Assembly (NCBI GenBank): GCA_900167215.1
Contig: FUZS01000011.1
Coordinates: 1 to 64,000 of the forward strand
Direction of reading: 5' to 3'
Length of the DNA: 64,000 nucleotides
DNA from: [Eubacterium] yurii
Lineage (GTDB): Bacteria > Bacillota > Clostridia > Peptostreptococcales > Filifactoraceae
Below are positions 54,117 to 63,762 of the stretch, piece by piece. Numbering within the stretch: position 1 is the first letter of the stretch; every line of letters starts with the position of its first letter. The notes beneath the pieces were generated by a model, which saw only the letters and a list, made by a program, of their open reading frames with translations, was not told the origin of the DNA and did no database searches. The position numbers were made by a program, and so were the translations under genes.

Positions 54117-55697
54117 TTAACTTTGTTGATTCATCCAACTTGTTTGACTTTGCATCTTTTGGATTGCACTTTCCATTGCGGAAAATTTCTTCCAAAGATT
54201 ATTTTCAAATATTTCTACTTTTCTATTTTCATCATCTATTCTTTTTGTAAGCTCTAAAAGGCTCTTTTCCAATATTGAGCTGTTTTTTACAACTCCTGAA
54301 AGTATGTTGCCCTTTACCTGTTGCAATATAGACGACTCGTTACCTACTCCTGATTGCTTTGCTATTGCAGTTATCCCGTTTGACATATCTTCCATCACTC
54401 TTACAAATACTCCTGTATTTGCTCTTTGTGCCTTGCCCTCAGCAGAGTTTTTCGGATGGTCTTTGATGTCATCAGGCGATTTGAATAGAGTATCAAGTAC
54501 CTTTTGCGGATCCTTAGCAATTGCATTTTTGAGTTTTTTCTCATCTATTTGCAGCACAGCTCCGTTTTGATATGTTCCTGTAGTTATCCCAAGTTCAAAT
54601 AGTGAGCCTGCTCCTTCCACCTTTTCATAAAGTCCGCTTCTTACATTTGAAAGTATGTTGCTTACAGTATTGTCACTATTTAACAGTCCTGATTTAGCCT
54701 TTTCATCCCAAAGTTTTACTTCTGTTTCTGAAAGTGCCTTTCTCTCAGTATCTGTAAGTGGCTCATAGCTTCTAAATGCCTTTTCTTTGACCTTGTCTTG
54801 CATTGATTTTACAATCTTGTTGTAGCCTTCAACAAATTCTTTTATCTTGTCGTATATAGCGTCTTTATCGGCAGATATGCTGACTTTGTTTACAACATTA
54901 TCAGCTTTTTTTAGAGTCAGCTGTACACCGTTGATATCTATGTTGTTTGACTCGTTTTCTATTTCCTTGCCGTTTAATTTTATCTTTGAATTTACACCCT
55001 TTACACCGTCATTTAATGTAGAAGCTGATACCCCAAGTGATTGAAAAAAGTTTTGTGTAGCTGTATCAGTAGATTTTATAGACTGCTTTGATCCTGATTC
55101 CTTAGTTGACATCATCAGCATTGACACATCTTTATTATCTGATGACTTTCCTACTTTTCCAAAGCTGACATTTAATCCTGTAGCTTCTTTTATCTTTTTC
55201 ATAGCTGTTGAAATAGTGTCATTAGCCTTCAAATCTACAGTCTTCATTTCACCGTTTACTTCAAGTTTTAATTGTGTGTCCGCTCCTACAGTATCGTCAG
55301 CTTTTTTTTGCACTACTTCCCCGGTTACGCTTGCTGTAGATGCGAGTCTGTTTACTTCTACATCCATACTTCCGTCAAAAGCTCCGGCACTTGCAGTAGC
55401 AGTAAAAGCATCTCCACTGACATCAGCTTTTTTGCCCCAGCTCACCTTATCTATGCTGTTCGGATATAATTTTCCGTTATATGAGTAATTTGTAAGACCT
55501 AATTTTTTTCTGGCATCCACTATAAAATTGGCTAAGTCTTTATTCAGAGATTGGTAAGCCTCCTGCTTCCATTCGCTCTTTGTCTTAGTCTTTGTAAAAG
55601 ATATAGATCTTGAACGCTTAGCCTCCACCATTTGTTTAACGATGGTGTCGGTGTCCATTCCCGAAACCATACCGCCTAATCTCATTCTTGTAGCCAT
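54117..55697 (-). CDS. fliD: Flagellar filament cap protein FliD
   Basis: The 526-residue protein opens with MRLGGMVSGMDTDTIVKQMVEAKRSR, the FliD N-terminal signature, and ends with a helical C-terminal domain (LTKRIDDENRKVEIFENNLWKKFSAMESAIQKMQSQ). It caps the filament and promotes flagellin folding. The ribosome site AGGGGGG precedes the ATG, and a sigma-28-like promoter lies about 45 bases upstream. It leads the operon with fliS, the chaperone and yjfB. Confidence 0.96.
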   Translation of the reverse strand: MATRMRLGGMVSGMDTDTIVKQMVEAKRSRSISFTKTKTKSEWKQEAYQSLNKDLANFIVDARKKLGLTNYSYNGKLYPNSIDKVSWGKKADVSGDAFTATASAGAFDGSMDVEVNRLASTASVTGEVVQKKADDTVGADTQLKLEVNGEMKTVDLKANDTISTAMKKIKEATGLNVSFGKVGKSSDNKDVSMLMMSTKESGSKQSIKSTDTATQNFFQSLGVSASTLNDGVKGVNSKIKLNGKEIENESNNIDINGVQLTLKKADNVVNKVSISADKDAIYDKIKEFVEGYNKIVKSMQDKVKEKAFRSYEPLTDTERKALSETEVKLWDEKAKSGLLNSDNTVSNILSNVRSGLYEKVEGAGSLFELGITTGTYQNGAVLQIDEKKLKNAIAKDPQKVLDTLFKSPDDIKDHPKNSAEGKAQRANTGVFVRVMEDMSNGITAIAKQSGVGNESSILQQVKGNILSGVVKNSSILEKSLLELTKRIDDENRKVEIFENNLWKKFSAMESAIQKMQSQTSWMNQQS

Positions 55698-55742
55698 ATA
55701 ATACCCCCCTAACTAAATTAACGACCTCATGTCTTAAAAATT

Positions 55743-55769
55743 ATATCGTCAGTTATTTCATTTTTTATA
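55743..55769 (-). promoter_or_regulatory. Candidate sigma-28 promoter of fliD
   Basis: On the minus strand GACGATAT (55743-55750) agrees with the -10 consensus GCCGATAT at seven of eight positions. TATA (55766-55769) stands 15 bases upstream where TAAA is expected; a true TAAA is present two bases closer (13-base spacer). The predicted start leaves a leader of about 38 bases before the fliD ATG. Confidence 0.5.
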
Positions 55770-55861
55770 AGCTATTTTTACAAATATATAGCATAAGTTT
55801 CAAAAATATATAAAATAATAAAAATTTTTTGTATTTTTTTATGTCATTATAGCATTTCTTA

Positions 55862-55890
55862 TTACAATTTAGGTGAATTTGTGATAAAAT
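55862..55890 (+). promoter_or_regulatory. Candidate sigma-A promoter of recJ-apt-rel
   Basis: TTACAA (55862-55867), 17 bases, TAAAAT (55885-55890), with the recJ ATG at 55917. It is divergent from the fliD promoter, about 100 bases away. Confidence 0.5.
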
Positions 55891-55916
55891 GTATGACATC
55901 GACAAAGGAGGTGCAA

Positions 55917-58256
55917 ATGTCTGACAAAAAATATATAATAAGAAATATTTCCAATAATCAAATAGACTTTGACAACTTATTTGATGAGCGAAATATATAT
56001 AATATGACAAAGGAAGAGTTTTTTTCTCCACGCGTAGATGATGAACACGATGCAATGTCGATGCACGATATGCCAAAATCTGTAGACAAGATCCTCTCTG
56101 TAATGAGCGAAAATAAAAAAATATGTATATACGGTGACTATGATGTGGACGGCACAAGTGCGACCGCCATCTTACTTAAGACTTTTGATATAATAGGATA
56201 TAAAAATGTCACCTACTACATACCTCATAGAAAAAAAGAGGGATATGGATTAAATAACAAAGCAATAGAAAAGATAAGACAGAGAGACGTAAGTCTGATA
56301 ATAACAGTTGACTGCGGTATAACAGCAGTAGAAGAAGTGCAGTTTGCAAACAGTCTTGATATGGAAGTTATAATAACAGACCATCATCAGGTGCCTGATG
56401 TACTTCCTCCAGCCTATGCAATAGTCAATCCTCATAAGAAAAACTGTAAATATCCCTACAAAAATCTCTGTGGTGCCGGAATAGCATATAAGTTATCAAG
56501 ATGTCTGCTCAAGGAAAAAAATATGTCCCCCTCTGCTGAAATACTCGAAATAGCGGGGATTGCTACAATAGCTGACATAATGGAGATAAATGGCGAAAAC
56601 AGAATTATAGTTAAAAATGCAATTCAAAGTATAAAGGATAGATGTGAGAACTTAGGTGTAAGAGCCCTTTTAAGCGAATCAAAGTTGAATCAACAACAAG
56701 TTGACGAGGATTCTATCGGATTTGCAATAGCCCCAAGGATAAATTCCGCCGGAAGAATAGACAGTGCACTTTTGGCAGTAAGACTCTATATGTCAAAAAA
56801 TGAAATAGAGGCAAAGACCTATGCTTCAAAACTGAATCAGCTCAATTATCAACGTCAGGAAATGGTAAAATCCATATACGAAAGCTCTCTTAAGCAATCT
56901 GAGAGTCAAATGGACGACAATGTAATAGTGTCTTATGATGAGGACTGGGACGTTGGTGTAATAGGCATAGTAGCCTCAAGATTGGTTGATGATTTTTGCA
57001 AGCCTGCAATAGTAATAGCTATAGAAGACGGTATTGGACACGCATCTTGTAGAAGTATCGGTAACTTCAATATCTTTAACGCACTATCATCAATGAGCAA
57101 CTTATTGGAAAAATTTGGCGGTCACGATATGGCAGCAGGATTTTCCATAAAAAAATCCAATATCAAAAAATTAATCAAATCTATGAACAGATATGCGAAA
57201 AAATATCTGCAAACAGATGATTTTATCTTAGCTACAGAGGTTGACTATCTAATAGAGCCACAGATGATAGGGCTTGAAAATTATGAAAAAATGCAATCAT
57301 TTGAGCCTTTTGGCATTTCAAATATAAGACCTACATTTATTGTGAGCAATGTAAGGCTTGAAAATCCTCAGTTTATTGGAAAAGACAAGACGCATTTTAA
57401 GGCAAGAACAAAGAATTCTAAAAAAGATATGCTTAAGTTCCACGCATATGACAAATATAAGGATTTGGACTTTTCCAAAAAATTTGACATAATTTTTAGA
57501 ATGAATAAAAATGTATTTAATGACAATGTGAATATTCAGATGATGATACAGGAACTATATTATTCCTATGACTATTATCAAGACTCAAGTCAGATTTATA
57601 ACATAGTCAAGGATAACTTTTCCTACCTTGAGATGGGATATAAGTTTGGACTTAAAGATTATGACTTTGAGGTCTTGCCAATAGAAGATATGACCACTCT
57701 TGACGGTAATACAGCTTATCTTTGCTACAGTTACGATTCATATTTTTACCTGAAAAATTTATTTCAGGATGAGCAACTACAGTTTTATCAAGATAATAGT
57801 CAAAATTACAGCAAAAATACTATTATACTATTTCCTTTACTTGATAAGACAGAACTTGAATATTTTGAAAATATAGTATTATGTGATAACATCAAAAAAA
57901 TAGAAAAATTAATTTTTACTTCAGATGCAAAAAAATACTGTGCTGATTTTAAGAAGTTCAATGTTAAATTTAAGGGATATAATATAAGAGAAACAATGGT
58001 AATTATATATAATTTCTACAAGAAATATCAAAACAACGAGCTTAAGATTAGCGATGTTGTTGATTTTTTAAACATAGATTTGCTCTTATTTTTTATCATT
58101 AATAACTTGCTTGTAAAACTTAATCTTATTGACATAAGATATGATTTTCAATATAATAAAATTTACACTAAAATTAATCTAAGCACTTCCAAACAAAATC
58201 TAAGCGAAAATTTAATTTATCAAAAATTGGAAGAATATTTCGCTTTATTCAACTAA
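55917..58256 (+). CDS. recJ: Single-stranded-DNA exonuclease RecJ
   Basis: RecJ degrades single-stranded DNA 5' to 3' in recombination and repair. The 779-residue protein has the DHH-family motifs: [54 protein letters not shown], then the DHHA1 domain ([26 protein letters not shown]) and an OB fold. About 200 further residues at the C terminus match the extended RecJ of Firmicutes only loosely. The ATG at 55917 follows AAAGGAGG; an in-frame ATG 12 codons upstream lies over the promoter. It starts the recJ-apt-rel unit. Confidence 0.95.
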   Translation: MSDKKYIIRNISNNQIDFDNLFDERNIYNMTKEEFFSPRVDDEHDAMSMHDMPKSVDKILSVMSENKKICIYGDYDVDGTSATAILLKTFDIIGYKNVTYYIPHRKKEGYGLNNKAIEKIRQRDVSLIITVDCGITAVEEVQFANSLDMEVIITDHHQVPDVLPPAYAIVNPHKKNCKYPYKNLCGAGIAYKLSRCLLKEKNMSPSAEILEIAGIATIADIMEINGENRIIVKNAIQSIKDRCENLGVRALLSESKLNQQQVDEDSIGFAIAPRINSAGRIDSALLAVRLYMSKNEIEAKTYASKLNQLNYQRQEMVKSIYESSLKQSESQMDDNVIVSYDEDWDVGVIGIVASRLVDDFCKPAIVIAIEDGIGHASCRSIGNFNIFNALSSMSNLLEKFGGHDMAAGFSIKKSNIKKLIKSMNRYAKKYLQTDDFILATEVDYLIEPQMIGLENYEKMQSFEPFGISNIRPTFIVSNVRLENPQFIGKDKTHFKARTKNSKKDMLKFHAYDKYKDLDFSKKFDIIFRMNKNVFNDNVNIQMMIQELYYSYDYYQDSSQIYNIVKDNFSYLEMGYKFGLKDYDFEVLPIEDMTTLDGNTAYLCYSYDSYFYLKNLFQDEQLQFYQDNSQNYSKNTIILFPLLDKTELEYFENIVLCDNIKKIEKLIFTSDAKKYCADFKKFNVKFKGYNIRETMVIIYNFYKKYQNNELKISDVVDFLNIDLLLFFIINNLLVKLNLIDIRYDFQYNKIYTKINLSTSKQNLSENLIYQKLEEYFALFN

Positions 58257-58267
58257 AGGAGATTTCC

Positions 58268-58789
58268 ATGGATTTAAGAGATAAGATAAGACAGATACCT
58301 GATTTTCCTAAGGAAGGTATAGTTTTTAGGGATATAACTACACTTATTAAGGACAAAAGTGCATTTAAACAGGCAGTTGACGAAATAGTATCAGATTTGA
58401 AAGATAAGAAAATAGATTATATAGTAGGTCCGGAAGCCAGAGGATTTTTGATGGGAAGTGCAGTTGCCTACGCTCTTGGAGTGGGCTTTGTACCGGTGAG
58501 AAAAAAAGGAAAGCTTCCAGGAGAAGTCATCCAAAAGGAATATGATCTTGAATATGGTACAGACATATTGGAAATACACAAGGACGCCATAGAAAAAGGC
58601 TCAAACGTGGCAATAGTTGATGATTTGCTTGCAACAGGCGGTACAGTTTTTGCCGTATCAAGCTTACTTGAAGATATAGGCGCTAAGGTTGCTGCTATGG
58701 AATTTTTGATAGAACTTAATTTTCTAAATCCAAGAGAAAAATTGAAAAAATACCATATAAATTCTCTTGTAAAATACGATAAGGAATAA
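58268..58789 (+). CDS. apt: Adenine phosphoribosyltransferase
   Basis: Apt salvages adenine to AMP using PRPP. The 173-residue product has [35 protein letters not shown] and the PRPP-binding loop [13 protein letters not shown]. Length is typical. It lies 11 bases behind recJ and before rel, the gene order conserved in many clostridia. Confidence 0.97.
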   Translation: MDLRDKIRQIPDFPKEGIVFRDITTLIKDKSAFKQAVDEIVSDLKDKKIDYIVGPEARGFLMGSAVAYALGVGFVPVRKKGKLPGEVIQKEYDLEYGTDILEIHKDAIEKGSNVAIVDDLLATGGTVFAVSSLLEDIGAKVAAMEFLIELNFLNPREKLKKYHINSLVKYDKE

Positions 58790-58812
58790 ATAGCTAAAAG
58801 GGGATGAATACA

Positions 58813-61032
58813 TTGATTGAAAACCTGATTCAAAAAGTGAAGACCTACAATCCCGAAGCTGACGTGTCCATAATAGAAAAGGCATTTGAATATGCAAAAT
58901 CTAAACACGAGGGACAGGTACGACGCTCAGGTGAAAAATATATAATACATCCTGTGGAAGTAGCCAACATACTTGCAGAACTGGAATTAGACGTAGAGTC
59001 AATAGCTGCCGGACTGATGCATGACGTTGTAGAAGATACAGAAGTAACCAATGATCAGATGAAATCCATGTTTGGAGAGGAGATAGCCAAACTTGTGGAC
59101 GGAGTTACCAAGCTCGGCAAAATTGCCTACAAGACCAAGGAAGAAAATCAAGCCGAAAATCTAAGAAAGATGTTTATGGCAATGGGTGATGACATAAGAG
59201 TCGTACTGATAAAGCTTGCAGACAGACTGCATAATATGCGTACACTCAAGTTTATGCCACCATATAAGGCTGTAATCAAGTCCAAAGAAACCTTGGAGAT
59301 ATTTGCTCCAATTGCTGAAAGATTAGGTATATTTAAGATAAAATGGGAGATGGAAGACATTGCCCTTAGATATATCGAGCCTGATTTTTACTTTGACATG
59401 CGCAGACAGATAATGAGGAGACTTTATCAAAGAGAATCCTATATATCAGATATGATTGACTTCCTCAAGGAAACTCTTGCAAAAGAGATACCGAATAACC
59501 ATTTTGAAATATACGGTAGAGAAAAAAATCTTTACAGCATCTATAAAAAGATGAAATTTAAAAACAAGGCATTTGAGGAAATCTATGATTTCTTGGCAAT
59601 AAGAGTCATAGTTCAAACTAAGGCAGAATGTTATTGGGTCTTGGGCATAGTACACGGTATGTGGAAGCCTATACCTGACAGAAACAAAGACTATATCGGC
59701 AATCCTAAGGTAAATAATTACCAGTCACTCCATACTACAGTATTTGGTCCTGGCGGAGAGCTTGTAGAAGTACAGATACGTACTGAGGAAATGCACAAGA
59801 CTGCTGAGTACGGTATAGCTGCCCACTGGAAATACAAACAAGGTAAGATAGATCCTCATGAGTCTGAAATGGACAAGAAACTTGCCTGGCTAAGACAGAT
59901 TATGGACTGGCAAAAAGAAGTGACAGACCCTGATGAATATATGAAGTCTCTCAAAACAGACCTCTATTCTCACCAAGTATTTGTCTTTACTCCAAAAGGC
60001 GATATAATAGAATTGCCTTCAGGATCCACACCTATAGATTTGGCATACAAGATACACACTAATGTAGGAAATAAATGTGTAGGGGCAAAGATAAACAATA
60101 AGATAGTACCGCTGGACACAGAACTCAAGAATGGACAGATAGTTGAGATAATGACCTCTGCAAATTCAAAAGGTCCAAGTCGTGACTGGCTTAACATCGT
60201 ACAATCTTCACATACTAAATCCAAGATAAAACAATGGTTTAAAAAGGAAAAACGTGAAGAAAATATAGAAAAAGGTAGAGAGCTCCTTGAAAGCACAGTA
60301 AAAAAACTTGGCTATCCAATAGCGGACTTCTTAAGAAACAAAGCCTTACAAGCTGTTGAAAAGCATCTTTCTCAGCCTAATGACGAAGAACTGTATGCAG
60401 CAATAGGTTACGGCGGACTTACCATGAATCAGGTAATGATTAAGCTCAAAGAAATCTTCGAAAAAGACTTTGCTGATAAGTTAAAAGAAATGAAAGAAAA
60501 ACAACTTGAAGAGCTGAGAGAAAAACAAAAAGAAGCCCATTCCAAAAAAGAAATCAAGCAGGAAAGATATAAAAATAGTAAACAACTTGTCAATGTAACA
60601 GGACTGGATAATATTTTGACCAGACTTGCAAAATGCTGTAACCCTATACCTGGTGATGACATAGTCGGTTATATTACTAAGGACAGAGGTGTAACTGTAC
60701 ACAGAAGCGACTGTACTAACGTAATAAGAGATAGAGTAAACTCTAACAAAGAACTTGTGGAAGTACACTGGAACAATGTTGGAGATAGCAGTATTTTTGA
60801 TGTTGAAGTACAAATCAAGGCTTACAACAGACCTGACCTGATATACGATATAAGCAGTTTGTTTAAGACAGAAAAAGTCAATATTTTAGCGCTAAATACA
60901 AGAAAGATTGAAAGAAGTACAGCAACAATGGACTTATCTTTTGAAGTGAAAACTAAAGAACAGATGAAAAAAATAATTCATAAGTTAAAAGCAATAGCTG
61001 ATGTACACGAAGTATATAGGATATCAAAGTAA
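58813..61032 (+). CDS. relA: Bifunctional (p)ppGpp synthetase/hydrolase Rel
   Basis: The protein of about 739 residues has all Rel domains: the HD hydrolase (RSGEKYIIHPVEVANILAEL, GLMHDVVEDTEV), the synthetase (GREKNLYSIYKKMK, YQSLHTTVFGP), TGS (VFVFTPKGDIIELPSGSTPIDLAY), a zinc-finger-like region with LAKCCNPIPGDDIVGY, and ACT. It makes and removes the starvation alarmone. AAAAGGGG directly touches an ATG at 58804, leaving no spacing, so I favour the in-frame TTG at 58813. The alternative adds three residues. Confidence 0.95.
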   Translation: MIENLIQKVKTYNPEADVSIIEKAFEYAKSKHEGQVRRSGEKYIIHPVEVANILAELELDVESIAAGLMHDVVEDTEVTNDQMKSMFGEEIAKLVDGVTKLGKIAYKTKEENQAENLRKMFMAMGDDIRVVLIKLADRLHNMRTLKFMPPYKAVIKSKETLEIFAPIAERLGIFKIKWEMEDIALRYIEPDFYFDMRRQIMRRLYQRESYISDMIDFLKETLAKEIPNNHFEIYGREKNLYSIYKKMKFKNKAFEEIYDFLAIRVIVQTKAECYWVLGIVHGMWKPIPDRNKDYIGNPKVNNYQSLHTTVFGPGGELVEVQIRTEEMHKTAEYGIAAHWKYKQGKIDPHESEMDKKLAWLRQIMDWQKEVTDPDEYMKSLKTDLYSHQVFVFTPKGDIIELPSGSTPIDLAYKIHTNVGNKCVGAKINNKIVPLDTELKNGQIVEIMTSANSKGPSRDWLNIVQSSHTKSKIKQWFKKEKREENIEKGRELLESTVKKLGYPIADFLRNKALQAVEKHLSQPNDEELYAAIGYGGLTMNQVMIKLKEIFEKDFADKLKEMKEKQLEELREKQKEAHSKKEIKQERYKNSKQLVNVTGLDNILTRLAKCCNPIPGDDIVGYITKDRGVTVHRSDCTNVIRDRVNSNKELVEVHWNNVGDSSIFDVEVQIKAYNRPDLIYDISSLFKTEKVNILALNTRKIERSTATMDLSFEVKTKEQMKKIIHKLKAIADVHEVYRISK

Positions 61033-61054
61033 TTTTGATGTCCTATATTTTTTT
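61015..61054 (+). terminator. Terminator of recJ-apt-rel, overlapping the rel stop codon
   Basis: ATAGGATATCAAA and TTTGATGTCCTAT pair over 13 positions (one G-T) around a five-base loop that contains part of the rel stop codon, followed by a T run. The upstream arm therefore encodes the last residues of Rel. Confidence 0.8.
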
Positions 61055-61178
61055 ATAAAATAAATTACATTATGCAAGTGCTACAACTTTTAATTTTATT
61101 AGCAAGATTTTTTCTTTCTTTATATTAAAATTGATATTTTTCTTAATATAACGTTTTATTATAAATAAAATAAAAGTA

Positions 61179-61207
61179 TTGTATTTCTTTAAAAATAGGT
61201 GTATAAT
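61179..61207 (+). promoter_or_regulatory. Promoter of the riboflavin leader
   Basis: TTGTAT (61179-61184), 17 bases, TATAAT (61202-61207), with TG one base before the -10 box. It sits 25 bases before the FMN riboswitch. Confidence 0.65.
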
Positions 61208-61231
61208 TTTCACATAAAAATAAATATTATT

Positions 61232-61341
61232 TTTCTTCGGGGCAGGGTGAGATTCCCTACCGGTGGTTACAGCCCACGAGCCTTATAGGCATGATTTGGT
61301 GAAATTCCAAAGCCGACAGTATAGTCTGGATGTGAGAAGAT
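61232..61341 (+). ncRNA. FMN riboswitch (RFN element)
   Basis: The conserved RFN blocks are present in order: TTCTTCGGGGCAGGGTGA, ATTCCCTACCGGTGG, ACAGCCCACGAGCC, then GATTTGGTGAAATTCCAAAGCCGACAG (in two parts) and GTCTGGATGTGAGAAGA, which closes helix P1 with the start. FMN binding should favour termination and lower expression of the rib genes downstream. Two terminators follow, at 61388 and 61446, so which of them is the expression platform needs care. Confidence 0.95.
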
Positions 61342-61387
61342 AAATTTACAAGTTCCACTTGTATGATATTCTGATTGTAAAAAACAG

Positions 61388-61419
61388 CTCTGAAATGCAT
61401 AACATTTCAGAGTTTTTTT
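61388..61419 (+). terminator. First terminator behind the FMN riboswitch
   Basis: CTCTGAAATG and CATTTCAGAG form a perfect ten-base stem with a five-base loop, followed by seven T. It is probably the terminator formed when FMN is bound. Confidence 0.88.
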
Positions 61420-61445
61420 ATTAGACTTTCAGTCTATTATCTGTT

Positions 61446-61476
61446 AACCCCGAAAAATATTCGGGGTTTATTTATT
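61446..61476 (+). terminator. Second terminator in the riboflavin leader
   Basis: AACCCCGAA and TTCGGGGTT form a perfect nine-base stem with a five-base loop, followed by a T-rich stretch (TTATTTATTTTTA). It lies only about 30 bases after the first. No start codon with a ribosome site lies between the two. The rest of the leader to 61642 is AT-rich and shows nothing else. Confidence 0.7.
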
Positions 61477-61642
61477 TTTATCACATAATTTATTAATACT
61501 GATGTTAAATTAGTAAATGAGATTTATTAAGTATTATATTTTTACTATATTACTTATGCTGATAATTAACAAAACAATTGAAAAATTCCTTTTTAATACT
61601 CTAAATTAATTATAAGAAAATCAAAGAATAAATTTTTCAATG

Positions 61643-61759
61643 TATACTAATCACTATTTATAATTCCAAGTATTTATTACTAATAACATTACAGTTTTTG
61701 AATTATTGGCAATTTTGCTGTAATACAATTGTATGAATATTCAATAGATTTTTAGTATA
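61643..61759. repeat. MITE-like intergenic repeat (copy G) in the ribD leader
   Basis: The element of 117 bases starts TATACTAATCACTATTTATA and ends AATAGATTTTTAGTATA, so its ends are partly inverted. It shares TATTTATTACTAATAACATTA with copy D and ATTATTGGCAATTTTGCTG with copy C. It ends 27 bases before the ribD ATG, just ahead of the ribosome site, and may influence transcription of the rib genes. Confidence 0.7.
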
Positions 61760-61786
61760 GTAAACAGATAATAAGAAAGGAGCTTT

Positions 61787-62890
61787 ATGTTTAAAAATTT
61801 TGACGAAACTTATATGAGACTTGCCATAGACCTTGCTAAGAGAGGAATAGGAAAGACATCACCTAACCCCATAGTAGGAGCAATTATAGTAAAAGACAAT
61901 CAAATAATAGCCAGAGGATGGCATGAGAAATATGGTGAAGCACACGCTGAAGCAAATGCCTTAGCCAATTGTCATATATCTCCAAAAGGAGCGACAATGT
62001 ATGTAACACTTGAGCCTTGCTGCCACTATGGGAAACAAGCTCCTTGTACTTCAAAAATAATTGAATCAGGTATTTCCCACGTTGTAGTCGGCTCATCTGA
62101 TCCCAATCCTAAGGTAAGCGGAAAGGGTATTGAAATATTAAAAAACAGCGGAATCAAAGTTACAGAATCAGTCCTAAAAAAAGAATGTGACGAACTGAAT
62201 ACAGTATTTTTCCACTACATCAAAAACAATACCCCTTATGTAATTTTAAAGTACGCAATGACTGCAGACGGAAAGATTGCCACATATACAGGACAGTCAA
62301 AGTGGATTACAGGCGATAAGGCAAGGGAGCAGGTACATAGAGATAGGAATAGATACTCTGCAATTATGGTCGGAGTTGGAACTGTTATTGAGGACAATCC
62401 TATGTTGAATTGCAGAATTGAAAATGGAAATAATCCTCTTAGGATAATATGTGACACAAATCTTAGAACCCCACTTAACTCCAATGTTGTAAAAACAGCC
62501 GGAGACATCCCTACCCTAATAGCAACAGCATCTGAAAATTATGAAAGATGGAAGGAATATGAATCTCATGCTTGTAGCTTATTAAAAATCCCAAAGAACG
62601 GAAAATCAATTAATCTTGCAGAATTAATGAAAGCTTTGGGCGAAAGAAAGATTGACAGTGTGATAGTGGAAGGAGGAGCAAAGCTCAACTGGTCTATCTT
62701 AAAAGCGTCATTAATGAATAAAGTACAAGTCTATGTCGGCTCAAAACTCTTTGGCGGAGCAAATGCCAAAAGTCCGGTAGGCGGTGAAGGACTTGCACTT
62801 CCCAATGAATCACCAAAAATGAAACTTTCAAGTATTAGACAGTTCGATGATGACTGTTTGCTTGAATATGAAGTTTATAAGGAGGACTAA
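61787..62890 (+). CDS. ribD: Bifunctional pyrimidine deaminase/reductase RibD
   Basis: RibD performs the deamination and the side-chain reduction in riboflavin synthesis. The 367-residue product has the N-terminal zinc deaminase (HAEANAL; TLEPCCHYGKQAPCTSKII) and the C-terminal reductase (YAMTADGKIATYTGQSKWITG, VGVGTVIEDNPML, VIVEGGAKLNWS). The AAGGAG site precedes the ATG. The stop codon overlaps the ribE start (TAATG), so the two are coupled. It is controlled by the FMN riboswitch upstream. Confidence 0.97.
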   Translation: MFKNFDETYMRLAIDLAKRGIGKTSPNPIVGAIIVKDNQIIARGWHEKYGEAHAEANALANCHISPKGATMYVTLEPCCHYGKQAPCTSKIIESGISHVVVGSSDPNPKVSGKGIEILKNSGIKVTESVLKKECDELNTVFFHYIKNNTPYVILKYAMTADGKIATYTGQSKWITGDKAREQVHRDRNRYSAIMVGVGTVIEDNPMLNCRIENGNNPLRIICDTNLRTPLNSNVVKTAGDIPTLIATASENYERWKEYESHACSLLKIPKNGKSINLAELMKALGERKIDSVIVEGGAKLNWSILKASLMNKVQVYVGSKLFGGANAKSPVGGEGLALPNESPKMKLSSIRQFDDDCLLEYEVYKED

Positions 62891-63585
62891 TGTTTACAGG
62901 TATAGTTGAAGAAACAGGCAAGATATCTTCTATAAAAAGAGGTAGTAATTCTGCTATTTTAAGCATTTCCGCAAACAAGATATTGGAAGATATACATGTT
63001 GGAGACAGCATTGCTGTAAACGGAATCTGTCTCACTGTTACAAGCTTTAATAAGCAATTTTTCTCTGCAGATGTTATGCACGAGACAATTAGACGCTCCT
63101 CACTATCCAATATGGATATTGGTGCTTATGTCAATTTAGAAAGAGCAATGCCTATAGGAGGCAGATTTGGAGGACATATCGTATCCGGTCACATAGACGG
63201 CACCGGAGAGATTACATATATCCAAAGGGATGATAATGCCATCTTATATATGATTAAAGCTGATTCCAAGATAATCAAATATGTGGTGGAGAAAGGCTCT
63301 ATTACTATTGACGGTATGAGCTTAACCGTAGTAACTGTCAAAAAAAATGAATTTATAATATCTGCTATTCCTCATACACTGGAGATAACAATATTAAAGT
63401 ATCGCAAAGTCGGAGATAAGGTCAATTTGGAAGTGGATATTGTTGGGAAGTATATAGAGCGTTTCTTACCAGATATCTTAAAGTCTAAAGACTCTTTTAG
63501 CAAAGATAGACTTTTAGATACCCAAGTAGAAGATAAGCCCTCAGTAGGAATTACAAGGGATTTTCTTGATAAATACGACTTTTAA
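62890..63585 (+). CDS. ribE: Riboflavin synthase alpha subunit
   Basis: The enzyme dismutates two 6,7-dimethyl-8-ribityllumazines into riboflavin. The 231-residue product has two lumazine-binding repeats: MFTGIVEETGKI with GDSIAVNGICLTV in the first and GHIVSGHIDGTGEI with GSITIDGMSLTVV in the second. It runs about 15-20 residues beyond the usual end. It is translationally coupled to ribD. Confidence 0.97.
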   Translation: MFTGIVEETGKISSIKRGSNSAILSISANKILEDIHVGDSIAVNGICLTVTSFNKQFFSADVMHETIRRSSLSNMDIGAYVNLERAMPIGGRFGGHIVSGHIDGTGEITYIQRDDNAILYMIKADSKIIKYVVEKGSITIDGMSLTVVTVKKNEFIISAIPHTLEITILKYRKVGDKVNLEVDIVGKYIERFLPDILKSKDSFSKDRLLDTQVEDKPSVGITRDFLDKYDF

Positions 63586-63762
63586 ATAAGAGATATGAGT
63601 CATTTTGAATTAATTATAAGTACAATATTGCATATCAATTAATTACAAAAAAATTTTAAGGCTTTTCAAATGGAATTAAAAGCAGAAATATCATTTCGCA
63701 GATAAATAAAATAAATAATCGAATTAGATTTTTATTAATTTTTTTATATAAGGAGAATAAAG

